In this document: one piece after another, positions 23,180-33,461 of the stretch
Layout of the letters: every line of letters begins with the position of its first letter
Position numbering within the stretch: the stretch's first letter is position 1
Origin: Plotosus lineatus
Lineage: Eukaryota > Chordata > Actinopteri > Siluriformes > Plotosidae
Length of the DNA stretch: 64,000 nucleotides
Assembly: GCA_024760905.1 (NCBI GenBank)
Contig: CM045733.1
Span: 68,093,501-68,157,500, forward strand
Direction of reading: 5' to 3'
Notes under the pieces: generated by a model
What the model saw: the letters and a program-made list of their open reading frames with translations, nothing else
Told to the model about the DNA's origin: nothing
Database searches by the model: none
Translations under genes and position numbers: made by a program

Positions 23180-23290
23180 CAGTGTCTCTCCCCCTCATGC
23201 CGGTCCCAAGCCTGGAGAAATGCAGAGGGTTGTGTCAGGAAGGGCATCCGACGTAAAACCAATGCCAAACTTTTATGATGCAAATCAGAT
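23180..23290 (+). mobile_element. Fish-type dispersed repeat / SINE tail-2 segment
   Basis: GTGTCTCTCCCCCTCATGCC, AGGAAGGGCATCCGACG, TAAAACCAATGCCAAA. The same core is in the tail of SINE-A2 at 61640-61690, in reverse at 33555-33580, and near 5825 in reverse. Confidence 0.65.
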
Positions 23291-23299
23291 TAGCTAGTG

Positions 23300-23630
23300 A
23301 TTCTTTTCAGGGTCGGTAGAAGAAGATGGAGAGGTGGGGGTTGTTGCTGAAGATGACGTGGAGAGACAAGATGAGGAACAAATTTATCAAACAAGATTAG
23401 GACAACACCGCCATACCAGTCCTTACAATGCAGTTCATTTCTTTACATCTTCAGATAATACACAACATTGTTACAGCAGAGCGCCAAAGAGCGCATTTAA
23501 TACTGTCACCTGGAAAATGATATCTTACCTCTGACCTGCTGTGATCCAAAACTGCTTTCATCATCATTGTCTACAAATTTTACTGTAATACCTCCAGCCA
23601 TAATCTCCATTCCTGAGATTTATTCATCTA
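23300..23630. other. No gene recognised
   Basis: A 66-codon open frame (23334-23534) has no recognised domain. Its acidic N-terminal residues do not identify a family. Confidence 0.3.
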
Positions 23631-23631
23631 T

Positions 23632-23745
23632 CAATCATATCAGTTTCTAAGTCGCTTAATCCTAATTAGTGTAGCAGGGAGGCTGGTGGCGATGTCATTA
23701 GAGGCTGAGCAAAGGTAGGATACACCCTGAACAGCTCAGTCATTG
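23632..23745 (-). mobile_element. SINE tail-1 fragment
   Basis: CTAAGTCGCTTAATCCTAAT, GGGAGGCTGGTGGCGATG, TACACCCTGAACAGCTC: the reverse of the A/B SINE 3' part, truncated before the body. Confidence 0.7.
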
Positions 23746-23757
23746 CTGTTACATTTT

Positions 23758-23798
23758 TTTGTTTGTTTGTTTGTTTGTTTTAGTGTGTGTGTGCGCGC

Positions 23799-23832
<34 letters not shown>

Positions 23833-23995
23833 CTGTTTTACTGAAAAGTTACTTAAGAGCAGGGCAGTGGGCAGGTCTTTTGGACCTGTGATGGGGTTAG
23901 ACGTCCCAGCCACCATGCACCATGAGTCTCCACTGTCCTGTGTGCATGCCATGCCATGCCAGTGCCAGAGTATCTGAGAGAACATGCTGCGGTGC
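23758..23995. repeat. Dispersed repeat R1, copy 1, with (GT)n
   Basis: After (TTTG)n and (GT)n (with a GCGC interruption) comes TTTTACTGAAAAGTTA, AGAGCAGGGCAGTGGGCAGG, TTAGACGTCCCAGCCACCAT and GTCTCCACTGTCCTGTGTG. The same block is at 46500-46620, also next to a reversed SINE tail and (GT)n. Family unknown. Confidence 0.75.
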
Positions 23996-23999
23996 ATGA

Positions 24000-24196
24000 T
24001 GTGATCAGTGCTTTGAGGTAGGCAGGTGCAGATCCAATCTTGGCTTTGTAGGCAAGCTTTAGTGTTTTAAATCAAATGCGAGTAGTTGCAGGAAGCCTGT
24101 GGAGAGATGGTAGCAGTGGTGTAGGGAAATTTGGGAAGGTTGAAAACAAGCAGTGCAGCTGCATTCTGGATCAGTTGCAGAGGTCTAGTCTTGATA
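24000..24196 (-). pseudogene. L2-like LINE, C-terminal end (3' piece)
   Basis: Minus-strand frame encodes RPLQLIQNAAALLVFNLPKF (24187-24128), the conserved segment near the C-terminus of L2-type LINE proteins in fish. It continues into TTTAAAACACTAAAGCTTGC. It is separated from the rest of the same LINE by the inserted fragment at 24200-24512. Confidence 0.8.
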
Positions 24197-24199
24197 CTA

Positions 24200-24512
24200 A
24201 CGTGGATAGATAGGATCAGGAATGAGTACATCAGAGGGACAGCACATGTAAGAGGTTTTGGACACAAAGTCAGAGAGGCGAGATTGAGATGGTTTGGACA
24301 TGTACAGAGGAGGGATAGTGAATATATTGGTAGTAGGATCTTGAGGTTGGAACTACCAGGCAGAAGGCCTAGAGAAAGACCAAAGAGAAGATTCATGGAT
24401 GTGGTGAAGGAGGACATGAAGGTAGTTGGTGTAAGAGAAGAAGATTCAGAGGATAGGGTGAGATGGAGGCAGATGACTCGCTGTGGCGACTCCTGAAGGG
24501 AAAAGAGAAGAG
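24200..24512 (+). mobile_element. MDRIRNE-type LINE 3' end inserted in L2-like LINE
   Basis: Plus-strand C-terminal coding segment (IDRIRNEYIRGTAHVRGFG, RLRWFGHVQRRDSEYIGS, RRFMDVVKEDMKVVGV, ending CGDS) followed by a GGGAAAAGAGAAGAGG tail. The flanking L2-like sequence resumes at about 24513 in the opposite orientation, and ATCAAGA/CTCAAGA-like bases at the junctions (seen in reverse) may be a degenerate target duplication. Confidence 0.85.
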
Positions 24513-25680
24513 GACTCTTGAGATGACAAGGGATTGACAAGATGACAAGAAATGGATGAATCCTTTGGATGTTAAAGAGCAGATATAGACATGATCGGTA
24601 AAGATTAGTAATATGAGAAGAGAAAGACAGGCAAATTGTCCATGGTTGCTCCAAGGCTTCATGCAGTGCCTGAAGGACAGATCACAGCATTGTTCAAGGA
24701 GATTGCAGGATCTTGATGGAGAATGAGTCAGCTGAGATGAACAGCAATTCAGTCTTGCTGGGATTAAGCTTCAGATAGTAAGCTGCCATCCATGAGGAGA
24801 TACTTGTCAGACATGCAGAGATCTGGACAGAAACATCAATGTCTGAGGGAGGAAAAGCAAGAACAAGTTGAGTGTCATCTGCATAGCAGGGGTATGAGAA
24901 GTCATGTTAGGATATGACATCACCAAGGGACCTGGTGTAAAGAAAGAACAGAAGTGGACCAAGAACTGAGCCCTTCCATGTAACCTTATGTGAGTGACCT
25001 TCCAGGTAGGAAGCAAACTACTGCTGCACCACAAATTCCTAAACTCATGAGGCTGGACAAGGGAGTCTTGTGGTTGACCGTGTCAAACGCTGCTGAAAGA
25101 TCGACAAGGATGAGGACTGATGACATCTTGGTTGATCTTGCAGCATGTTCAGTAACTTCTCTTTAATAGTCAAGAATGTAGTCTCTGCGGAATTTGCTGC
25201 TTTGAAGAAAGATTGATTAGGGTCAAGAAGGTTATTCTGCAAAAGATCGGTTATAAATAGTGCGTTCAAGAACTTTAGAAAGGAAAGAAAGGCATGATAT
25301 CGGTTGGTAGTTGATAATGTCTGAGGGATTCAGAGAGGGTTTCTTTGAGATGGGTAGAACCCTGGTTCTTTTGAACGCTGTTGGTACCTGACCAGATGAT
25401 ATGGAGTAATTGATGATACTGGATATAAATGAAAAAGGTCTTGAGAGCTGGTCTGGAGTATTGTGGAATGAATTGGATCCAGTGAGCAGGTGGTAGGATT
25501 GCATGAGATGACTTGCTGGATGACTCTACTTGTGAGATTAGAAAATTATGCAAGGGAGGGGACATGGAAACTACACTGTGTTGGGAGTTGGGTTGGGAGA
25601 AAATGTCAAACAGATTTGTTTAATCTTCCCATCAAAGAAGTAGGCAAACTCTTCAGCAGTCAGGGAGATGGGGAAGGTGG
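24513..25680 (-). pseudogene. L2-like LINE reverse transcriptase relic
   Basis: Reverse-strand RT of an L2-clade-like non-LTR retrotransposon. In order along the protein: SFLSKVLERTIYN near 25280, the motif-A block VDLSAAFDTVNH (about 25105-25070) holding the first catalytic Asp, and the catalytic YADDTQL motif exactly at 24885-24865. Downstream there are DLCMSDKYLLMDG-like and QSLVISR segments. Stops and frameshifts occur throughout (e.g. between 25270 and 25045). The N-terminal endonuclease is not recognised, so the copy is 5'-truncated, and a SINE-B abuts that end. Confidence 0.85.
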
Positions 25681-25684
25681 AGCA

Positions 25685-25856
25685 GATACAACCAGTCATA
25701 TACAGGAGCAATTTAGAACAGCCAATCTCCATAGCATCTATGTTTTGGACTGCGGGAGGAAACCAGTGTACCTGCAAGCACAGGGAGAACATGCAAACTC
25801 CACACAGAAATTCCCAGAGCTTGGGAATCGAACCCAGAACCTTCTTACTATGGGTT
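25685..25856 (-). mobile_element. SINE-B partial
   Basis: GGAGCAATTTAGAACAGCC, TTTTGGACTGCGGGAGGAAA, CAGGGAGAACATGCAAACTC, and the head complement GGAATCGAACCC with ACCTTCTTACT. Tail 1 missing. Confidence 0.8.
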
Positions 25857-25949
25857 TCCGTTAGTTTGTTTGTTTTTTTTACTATGATGAGGGAAGGTTT
25901 ATGATCTCCTGTCCTATATTATAATAATGCGCATTTAATCCATTGGCAG

Positions 25950-26129
25950 GAAACTAGTGACCAAATTGATGCTGAGTCTGCTGAAGGATGGATTCGCCAT
26001 GCAAGAAGATTTCTTTTTCATTGTCTCGCAAGAGAGCATATCGCCTGTGATACAGATGAGGTCCTGTGGTTAGAAACAGCAGGCGAAGAGATAATGCTTA
26101 GTAGAAATGTTAAAGGCATTTTAGATTAA
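25950..26129 (+). pseudogene. IS630-like transposase C-terminal relic, open and exon-like
   Basis: Open frame of 59 codons ending in TAA at 26127-26129. It contains EGWIRHARRFFFHCLAREH and IACDTDEVLW, the C-terminal signature of the same transposase family as 20440-21757 (there FQGWIWHV and IACNVDKVLW). It is preceded by a TCCATTGGCAG sequence that looks like a splice acceptor. The copy is closer to the family pattern than the 20-kb relic and has no stop. It could be a truncated relic or, less likely, a captured exon; no further exon was found. Confidence 0.65.
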
Positions 26130-26261
26130 TCAGTGCCATGCGTAACTGCTTTAAATAAAGTGAACCGTGTGTGCGTGCCATCGGGGGGACAAAAATGAGT
26201 TTTTATGAATTACTGTATGGTCTAAAATATCGTGTTTCATTTTGCAAAAACGCCAAGAAAC

Positions 26262-26284
26262 TTTTTTTTTTTTTTTTTTTTTTG
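26262..26284. repeat. Poly(T) run
   Basis: T homopolymer. Confidence 0.95.
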
Positions 26285-26399
26285 CTTTAATGATCAGAAA
26301 CAGAATACATAAATTCTGAAATAAATGTATTCCTCTTTCTTCACTAATCAAAAATAAAATTTATCGATAAAATAAAAATAAAAAACAATATACGTTTTT

Positions 26400-26970
26400 A
26401 AACCTATAGTTGCCACTGATGGATTACATGTGATTCTAATTGTGCATGGGGATGCCACAGTAACAGTTTATCATAAGAGTACAAATCATATACTTAATAG
26501 TGCTTAACTAATGCATGACTGATGGGGATTTTGTAAATTAATTAATAAAAGATGCACCATGAATCCTGTTGCCCTCAATTTATTAATAACGAAGTGATTA
26601 TGTCTTTATCTGACTACTTCATGGCTTCCTTCTTCACTTTATTGCTTAATCTGATTACTGAATCTTTACATTAAAAAAAACCCTCCGTTACTTCATACAT
26701 ATTAATTAACATTAATACATTCATTGTCTAATTGCACAGAGCCTGTACAGTGACATACACACTTCCCAACAACTTAAGAGATGTGCTCAGAACAGATGGT
26801 AGCACACATAGGTTTTAATTATCTTTCCAGCAGAACTGCTTGCCCTGCCCACGGTTAATGACTTCTGAAGCAGGTTTGAGCTAAATAATCACTTAAACCT
26901 CACTGACATCATCATTAGTTAATTGAAAGAAAGAGAAATACCTGATACACCTTTTGTAAATCATAAATTC
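26400..26970. other. Repeat-poor block, candidate conserved noncoding DNA
   Basis: No recognised repeat or coding frame. Contains several TTAATTA/ATTAATTAA homeodomain-type cores (about 26535-26545, 26700-26710, 26918-26925). Conservation cannot be judged from one sequence. Confidence 0.25.
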
Positions 26971-26982
26971 ACGTCATGAGTC

Positions 26983-27318
26983 CTCTGGGAGTAACGAGGA
27001 TGGATAGGATCAGGAATGCGTACATCAGAGGGACAGCACATGTAAGATGTTTTGGAGACAAAGTCAGAGAGGCTAGATTGAGATGGTTTGGACATGTACA
27101 GCGCAGGGATGGTGAGTATATTCGTAGTAGGATGCTGAGGTTGGAACTACCAGGCAGAAGGTCTAGAGGAAGACCAAAGAGAAGATTTATGGATGTAGTG
27201 AAGGATGACATGAAGGTCATTGGAGTAAGAGAAGAAGATGCAGAGGACAGGGTAAGATGGAGGCGGATGGTTTGCTGTGGCGACCCCTGAAGGGAACAGC
27301 CGAAAGGAAAAGAAGAAG
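26983..27318 (+). mobile_element. MDRIRNE-type LINE 3' end
   Basis: Open C-terminal segment of about 100 codons with MDRIRNAYIRGTAHVRCFG, RLRWFGHVQRRDGEYIR, RSRGRPKRRFMDVV and a CGDP end, followed by AGGGAACAGCCGAAAGG and an AAGAAG tail. This is the most complete open copy of the segment. Possible 6-bp target repeat AGTCCT (26979 and 27317). Confidence 0.85.
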
Positions 27319-27339
27319 TCCTACTTTTTACTATTCCAA

Positions 27340-27570
27340 TATGGGAGGCACTGTGACATAGGGGTTACCACATCCAACTCAGAGCACGGAGGTCTTGGGT
27401 TTGAGTAATGAACTGAAACTGAGTTTGCTTGGGTTTCCTCTGGTACTCTATTTTCCTCCCTAACCCAGAGATATGCTTGTTAGGCGAATTGGATGTCACA
27501 AATTAACCTTACACGTGACTTTGACTGATTTTCGTGCCACAGTCCAAATCATGCATATTATGCCGAGTGG
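27340..27570 (+). mobile_element. SINE-B-like, diverged
   Basis: GGCACTGTGACATAGGGGTT, CATCCAACTCAGAGCACGG, AGGTCTTGGGTTTGAGTAA (B-box-like), and TTGGGTTTCCTCTGGTACTC. The 3' part is diverged and ends at the (GT)n. Confidence 0.55.
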
Positions 27571-27580
27571 TGTTGCCCCG

Positions 27581-27581
<1 letters not shown>

Positions 27582-27651
<70 letters not shown>
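27582..27651. repeat. (GT)n microsatellite
   Basis: Uninterrupted tract of about 35 units. Confidence 0.95.
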
Positions 27652-27652
<1 letters not shown>

Positions 27653-27819
27653 CCCTCAGGGCGAATCTGGCCTTTTTGTATCGAGTCCACTGAGTTAGGA
27701 TCCTGATAGAATAAAGCATTTCGGCAAATGAATGAATGAAAGATTCCAGTGTGATCTAAAATCAGATATAGTAGTACCATTTTTGTACCAACAAATAATA
27801 TCCATCTTTTCTTCTGGTT

Positions 27820-28157
27820 CAGTTCAGTTCATTTTCTGTACCCGCTTAATCCTAACTTGGGTCGAGGGGAGGCTGGTGCCCATCCCAGCCAACTTCGGGC
27901 GAGGGCAGAGTACACCCTGGACAGCTCGCCAGGCCATCGCAGGGCGGAAACACGCTGACGGCTTTGCAGCTTCTCTTGTCGAAAGTCAGCAATGGTTCTT
28001 TTACATGAACCTCACACCATAGACAGTGAGAGACATGGCCCGCCTTGTCACGGGGGGGGGGGGGGACAGTGACAACCTTGTGGAGAGTGGGACTCGAACC
28101 CCCAATCTTTGCATCAGCGATCCAGCGCCCTATACCACTAAAACACCACTGCCTCGC
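27820..28157 (-). mobile_element. SINE-A, full length, perfect target-site duplication
   Basis: Reverse copy from tail 1 (CCGCTTAATCCTAAC) to head (CGATCCAGCGCCCTATACCA), including B-box complement GGACTCGAACCC and a G-run at 28052. A perfect 14-bp direct repeat CTTTTCTTCTGGTT flanks it (27806-27819 and 28158-28171). Confidence 0.92.
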
Positions 28158-28171
28158 CTTTTCTTCTGGTT

Positions 28172-28438
28172 TCCACTAAAAATATATTTCAAAGCTGTGG
28201 AATAGAAAAAAATGGGCACTAGGCTATCTCCATTTTTTTATGATGATCACAGAGTTGGCTGTTATCTTGTTGGTTATGATGACACTATCCTCAGCTTCTG
28301 GTGTAATATTTTCTTAGTTCCAGACTAGCAAAGTGTTGATCGTACTCTCAAACCAGCATTCTTGGACAATATCCATTTTTCTGGCTGTGAAAAAGAACTG
28401 GTTTAAGATTTTGCCCAACCTTTGGTAAGAAATGGTGA
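28172..28438. other. No gene seen
   Basis: Unique sequence between the SINE and the LINE insertion. Confidence 0.35.
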
Positions 28439-28457
28439 GAACTTGTTCTTTGGGTGT

Positions 28458-28836
28458 CGTCTTCTTCTTCTTCTTCTTCTTTTCCTTTCAGCTTTTCCCT
28501 TCAGGGGTCGCCACAGCGAATCATCTGCCTCCAACTAACTCCATGTCCTCCTTCACCACATCCATAAATCTTCTCTTTGGTCTTCCTGTGGGCCTTCTGC
28601 CTGGTAGTTCCAACCTCAGCATCCTACGACCAATATACTCACTATCCCTCCTCTGTACATGTCCAAACCATCTCAATCTAGCTTCTCTGACTTTGTCTCC
28701 AAAACATCTAACATGTGCTGTCCCTCTGATGTCCTCATTCCTGATCCTATCCATCCTCGTTACTCCCAAAGAGAACCTCAACATTTTCATCTCTGCTACC
28801 TCCAGCTCCGCCTCCTGTCTTTTCCTCAGCGCCACT
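28458..28836 (-). mobile_element. MDRIRNE-type LINE 3' end with 19-bp target-site duplication
   Basis: 5'-truncated reverse insertion. The left end has (CTT)n and GGGGTCGCCACAGCGAATC. The minus frame (28835-28521) starts with RKRQEAELEVAEMKMLRFS and continues through MDRIRNEDIRGTAHVRCFG and RLRWFGHVQRRDSEYIG. Flanked by a perfect 19-bp direct repeat at 28439-28457 and 28837-28855, a clear signature of target-primed reverse transcription. A deletion of about 60 bp relative to sister copies follows GRRFMDVV-equivalent residues. Confidence 0.93.
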
Positions 28837-29083
28837 GAACTTGTTCTTTGGGTGTGAACTTTTTTAATTAAGGAAATTATTACACTTTTAATTTAATTTT
28901 AAAAAATTATTTCAAGGTTGCTTATTTTACTCAGATTATAATGATCCAGCTTGTCATGCTATCATGGAAATATTAATCAAGCTGCAATTTGATTAATACA
29001 GTACTTCATTTTAAAAAACACTTTTTATGAAGCTTTTATAACAAAGGATGTCCTTTGTGAATGTTAGGGTAGAATAGATAGTG

Positions 29084-29085
<2 letters not shown>

Positions 29086-29168
<83 letters not shown>

Positions 29169-29171
29169 TGT

Positions 29172-29222
<51 letters not shown>
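29086..29222. repeat. Long (GT)n microsatellite
   Basis: About 137 bp of GT with few interruptions (GCGC near 29128, GTCTGTGTGTATG near 29166). Confidence 0.95.
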
Positions 29223-29226
<4 letters not shown>

Positions 29227-29989
29227 GAGAATCTAAATAGAGCTGAGCTCCAGTGTCTTCCTTACACTCTGAAATCAATAAGTCCAGCTTTGTAATTTAT
29301 TGCCAGCACTGGCCTGAATGTTGATAGGTCAGGAGGCGCTGGGGGGAAAAAGCTGCTTAGAGCAAGCAGCATTTCAAGGGGAAATAAAATATTTTTTTCT
29401 TCATTGAATATGCTGTATTGCATTAGACGTAAGAGCCCATTCTGATTCTGATTACCCTTCTAGCACATTTTGCTTTTATGGCTTAGCCATGGAATTTGCA
29501 GCTAATTCAGAGCTGGATGTGTCTGGAAGAGGACTGTATGGGTGGCAATAAAGCTGCACTTTCACTTTCACCTTATAACTGTATAGGATATTTTCTTCTT
29601 CTCACATGACTGCACGATAATTTAGATCCAACATCAAAATAAAATAGGAAATTATTGCTAAAAATCATTCCGTGGTACAGAACAACAACAACAACAACAA
29701 CAACAAAAAAACCTTGTTAAAAGAGAGACAAAAAATCTGGACTTATATTTGATTAACTAATATAATTCAAAACAAGCAAATGTTGGTCTAAATTGATAAC
29801 AATTAAATAATATTATTCCTTCTGCAGTTCAGTTTCTCTGGGAAATAAATGAGCCTGACACCAAGGAGAATCACAAGCAGATATGACAGATCAATGATTT
29901 CTATCCCTTTGGTAATACTATGGAAAATAACTAAGAAATTTGAAACCCTTGAAGCCGACAGATAAATATTTCAGATACGCTGATATATT
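29223..29989. other. No gene; (AAC)n at 29682-29706
   Basis: Unique sequence with a short CAA trinucleotide tract. A segment near 29415-29450 resembles the GAATCAGAAT-type motif at 6645 in reverse. Confidence 0.4.
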
Positions 29990-30300
29990 GCATAATATCA
30001 AGGTATCTAAGGGGAGTGGATTCAAAATTCAATTTACTATAGTGCACCATGAGCATTAAAGGAGAGCGGTATTGCATGTCAGTTGCATTTTGATTATGGG
30101 TTTGTTTAAAGGCCTTTTAGTTTTCAGGGTGAAGTCAGCACTGTGTCTCCTGTACACTCGCGATGAGCCTATCAGAGCTTATAAATTATTTTCCTCCATC
30201 TGGAGTTGCTCTTCTCCCCTCACACGCTTTATTTATGGTATAAGTTCGTCCTCCTCGGTGAGCTACGATGTAATTATTCTAGCAAGATTCCAATAGATAT
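29990..30300. other. Repeat-poor block, candidate conserved noncoding DNA
   Basis: No repeat recognised; balanced composition and varied words (for example GCATTTTGATTATGGG near 30085 and GTTTAAAGGCC near 30102). The small open frame 30072-30296 has no recognised domain. Low confidence. Confidence 0.25.
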
Positions 30301-30530
30301 TGGAAAGGTTCTACCTGTAACCTCATACTTGATGCATTCTGGAGTCAAATAGAGGCTTTGAACAAAGAACAAATCTTCAATAACAATTGAATTACTGTAT
30401 GCATGGTATGACAGGCATCCAACAAAAAATACCACAAAATAATAATGGTCTGAGTATACAGCACTGAAAATAATTCATCTTGAAGGTGCACATTCATTAG
30501 AGAATCATAGAGGTGTTTTATCTTTCATTA

Positions 30531-30533
30531 TCA

Positions 30534-30567
<34 letters not shown>

Positions 30568-31220
30568 TTCCGCTTAATCCAGAATCGGGTCGCAGGGGCA
30601 GCAACCTAAGCAATAAGGTCCAGACATCCCTCTCCCCCACCACTCTTCCGGGAGGACACCGAGGCGTTCACAGACAAGCCGAGAGACATAGTCCCTCCAG
30701 TGTGTTCTAGGTCAACCACCGGGGTCTCTTCCTGGTTGGACATGCCCCAAACACCACACCAGGGCGGCGTTCGGGAGGCATTCTGACCCAGATGCCCGAG
30801 CCACCTCAACTGGCCCCTCTCAATGCGGAGGAGCAGCGGATCTACTCCGAGCTCTCCCCGGATGGTAGAGCTTCTCACCTTATCTCTAAGGGAGAACCCC
30901 GCCACCCGGCGAAGGAAGCTCATCTCAGCCGCTTGTATCCACGATCTTGTTCTTTCGGTCACTACCCAAAGTTCATGACCATAGGTGAGGGTTGGAACGT
31001 AGATCGACTGGTAAATTGAGAGCTTCACATTGCGGCTCAGCTCCTTCTTCACCACGACAGACCGGTACAGGCTCCATTTAACAGCAGAGACTGCAGCGAT
31101 CCGTCTGTCGATCTCCCGCTCCATTCTTCCTGCACTCGTGAACAAGACTCCAAGATACATAAACTTCTCCACTTGGGGCAGGACCTCATGCCCCACCCGG
31201 AGGATGCATTCCACCTAATG
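30531..31220 (-). mobile_element. LINE 3' end with (ATC)n/(GAT)n tail and target-site duplication
   Basis: Reverse insertion of a second LINE family. The tail (ATC)n is at 30535-30567. The minus frame (31214-30606, 202 codons) encodes the C-terminal part: KFMYLGVLFTSAGRMEREID, VPTLTYGHELWVVTERTRSW, SFLRRVAGFSLRDKVRSS and RGQLRWLGHL motifs, typical of fish LINE proteins after the RT domain. Perfect 10-bp direct repeat TCTTTCATTA at 30521-30530 and 31221-31230. 5'-truncated. Confidence 0.92.
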
Positions 31221-31221
31221 T

Positions 31222-31292
31222 CTTTCATTAGGGTAACAGAGAGGCTGGAGCCCATCCTAAAATACCCTGAACAGCTAGAATATTGCAAAGCC

Positions 31293-31350
<58 letters not shown>

Positions 31351-31372
31351 TGCATATGCATACACAGCTAAT
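31222..31372 (-). mobile_element. SINE-B tail fragment with (AC)n
   Basis: TTAGGGTAACAGAGAGGCTGG, ATACCCTGAACAGCTAG, GCAAAGCCAACACACAC then (AC)n at 31297-31346. The array sits at the same internal position as in the 9.4-kb SINE-B. Confidence 0.65.
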
Positions 31373-31866
31373 ATTCAGACCAACTAATTTTTTACTGTTC
31401 ACATCCTCCATGTCTGTGCTGATCTGATTACGGTACGCCATGATGAAAACATGAAGGGCTGAGAACCAGAGTGGTCTCTCCACCTCACAGCTATTTATGA
31501 AAAAATGGCACACAAGTTGTTGTAATGTAAATAAAATCAGGTATAATGCTCTTGATATGTTTTAAAGAGATAAGGAAGATGGAGAGACCATTCTGACACT
31601 TATAGACATTATTCACTGCTGTCAAATTATGTCCTTATCTCATTTTTCAGTTTATGATAATTCTGCACTCTCACTCACCTCAGGATGGTGCTCTTTCCTA
31701 ATATCATCATTCCGCTTGCTGCGGTCATTGCAGCTCATGTACAGTACTAACTAAAGGGCTTCATCAAGACATCAGAGCTAATTACTTTTTGGGTTTTTTA
31801 AGCGTTAGCACTATATTTCATGTTTTTAAATATGTCTGGTAAATAAATGGGGGCCAGTGTTGCAGT
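31373..31866. other. No gene seen
   Basis: Unique sequence without recognised features. Confidence 0.4.
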
Positions 31867-32160
31867 GCAGTCATCCCTTGCCACTTCGCGACTCGATGTT
31901 TGCGGCCTCAGTGCAGCGCGGTATTTTCCATAAGTATCCAAAATCAAAAAATATTCATAAAAATTTCAAAATTCGCACTGAAACTCGCATGTACGCAAGT
32001 GGAAGGCAGGGACCCAAGGCAGGCTGCGTCCATTGTTTACAAAACGACAGACTGAACGTGCCCCTCCTTCAGTCCCAGTTCAGGCAGGGACCGCCCACTC
32101 AACTCAATCTTGCAAGCTGATTGGCTTAGAAGCGTGACGATAGAGACCAGTTTTCTTACA
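31867..32160. mobile_element. Tigger-like or related MITE, left part
   Basis: CAGTCATCCCTTGCCACTTC, CGCGACTCGATGTTTGCGG and AGTGCAGCGCGGTATTTTCC resemble the terminal region of the GGATCCC-ended MITEs but are a distinct family. The right end is not found; its end coordinate is approximate. Confidence 0.5.
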
Positions 32161-32588
32161 TTTCAGTCTTATATACTTCAAATCATTAATCAAATCATTA
32201 CATTACATCTGCCTGCCTGTCAAGTTTAAAATATGCATTTAAAAAATAAACAATAAAAAGTTTATTTTAATTTACTTTTCTTTGTTTCAGTGTAGTATAT
32301 GCTAAAATATAAATTGATTTTCAAAGGATGTGCTTTTGCTTTGCTCTCAGACTGCGCAGAGCAAACCTGCCTCTTCACACCAGAAATATAGAAAAGGCAA
32401 ACTTTAAAAATCTTTATTTAGTTTGATTTTATGTTCTGGCTCAGGATATACAAAAGCAATTATTGTATTCTCCTCAGACTCGGTGAATGTCACTGAATTG
32501 AATTTGACAGTTTTTCAATGTTCCGTCTTGGAATTTATTCACTGACATCTTGCTCATAAGTTTATAAAACAGGGTGTAAAGAGAAGTG

Positions 32589-33055
32589 CAGGGATCCCTC
32601 GCTACTTCGTGCTTCATTTCATGCGGCTTCAGTGCATCATGGGGTTTTTTTGGGGTTTTTTTTTTTTTAATATTCATCGAATTTAAACAAAAGAAATTTA
32701 AGGAAGAATAGGGGGGATATTTAAGCAAAATGCCACAAAACAAGGCCAATTATGCAAAAAAAAAACAAACAAACAAAAACAAAATACAACCCAAAACCCC
32801 CCATCAAAACTACTTACATTTTTGTGAGGTGCGCATCTGTATGTGTGTGTATTTATATTTTATTTACAGCTTATGCATTATTTTTTCATGTTTAATTGTT
32901 ATTATAAGCACTTACAGCATTGAATATTTATTTATTGATATTATATAAACATATACATGTACGTATACGTCATCGGGGGGGGTTGGGGGATTGATCCTAC
33001 TTCGTGGAATTCACGGATTCGGTCCCAATTAACTGCAGAAAGTGAGAGCTCCCTG
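32589..33055 (-). mobile_element. MITE (GGATCCC-ended family) copy 4, inverted
   Basis: Reads CAGGGATCCCTCGCTACTTC at the left and GTCCCAATTAACTGCAG ... GAGCTCCCTG at the right, so it is inverted relative to copies 1-3. The expected TA flanks are TG on both sides. Confidence 0.85.
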
Positions 33056-33461
33056 TGTAATGCTTCATATGCACTTCATTACAAACAGCTATACATTGGG
33101 AAAATTGTGGGTTTCTTCCCCAATCTTAAACCGTCATGTTTCAGTGAGCTTGTGTCCATGTAGCCTGTTCTTGGCTGACAGATGTAGTCCAAATCCAATG
33201 TGGTCCATTACGGCTGTAGCCCATCTGCTTCAAAGTTCACCGTGTGCATTCTGAGATGCCTTTCTCTTCAATATATTTATAAGGTAAGATTACCTAGTAT
33301 CAGTTAAAATCCGTCAGGCCATTCTTCGCGGATCTCTTTCATTAGCACGGAGTTTTCGGTTGCAGAAGTGTTTTGTCATTTTTTGTTAGATTCCTTCCTG
33401 AATTACTGAAACCAGTCTATTGTACATTAATACTTTCTTTACAATATGACTGTAAAGTACT
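33056..33461. other. No gene seen
   Basis: Unique sequence. Confidence 0.4.

Noticed and set aside
24067..24654. 195-codon open frame on the minus strand
   Set aside because: It is a chimera: sense L2-like LINE at both ends, but antisense to an inserted LINE fragment in the middle.
29086..29222. Telomere-like repeat
   Set aside because: The tract is (GT)n, not TTAGGG.
29036..29295. Cys-Val and Thr-His rich frames
   Set aside because: Translations of (GT)n/(AC)n tracts.
30072..30296. 74-codon open frame as a small gene
   Set aside because: No recognised domain or homology visible; its sequence may be constrained for other reasons, so it was listed as a noncoding candidate.
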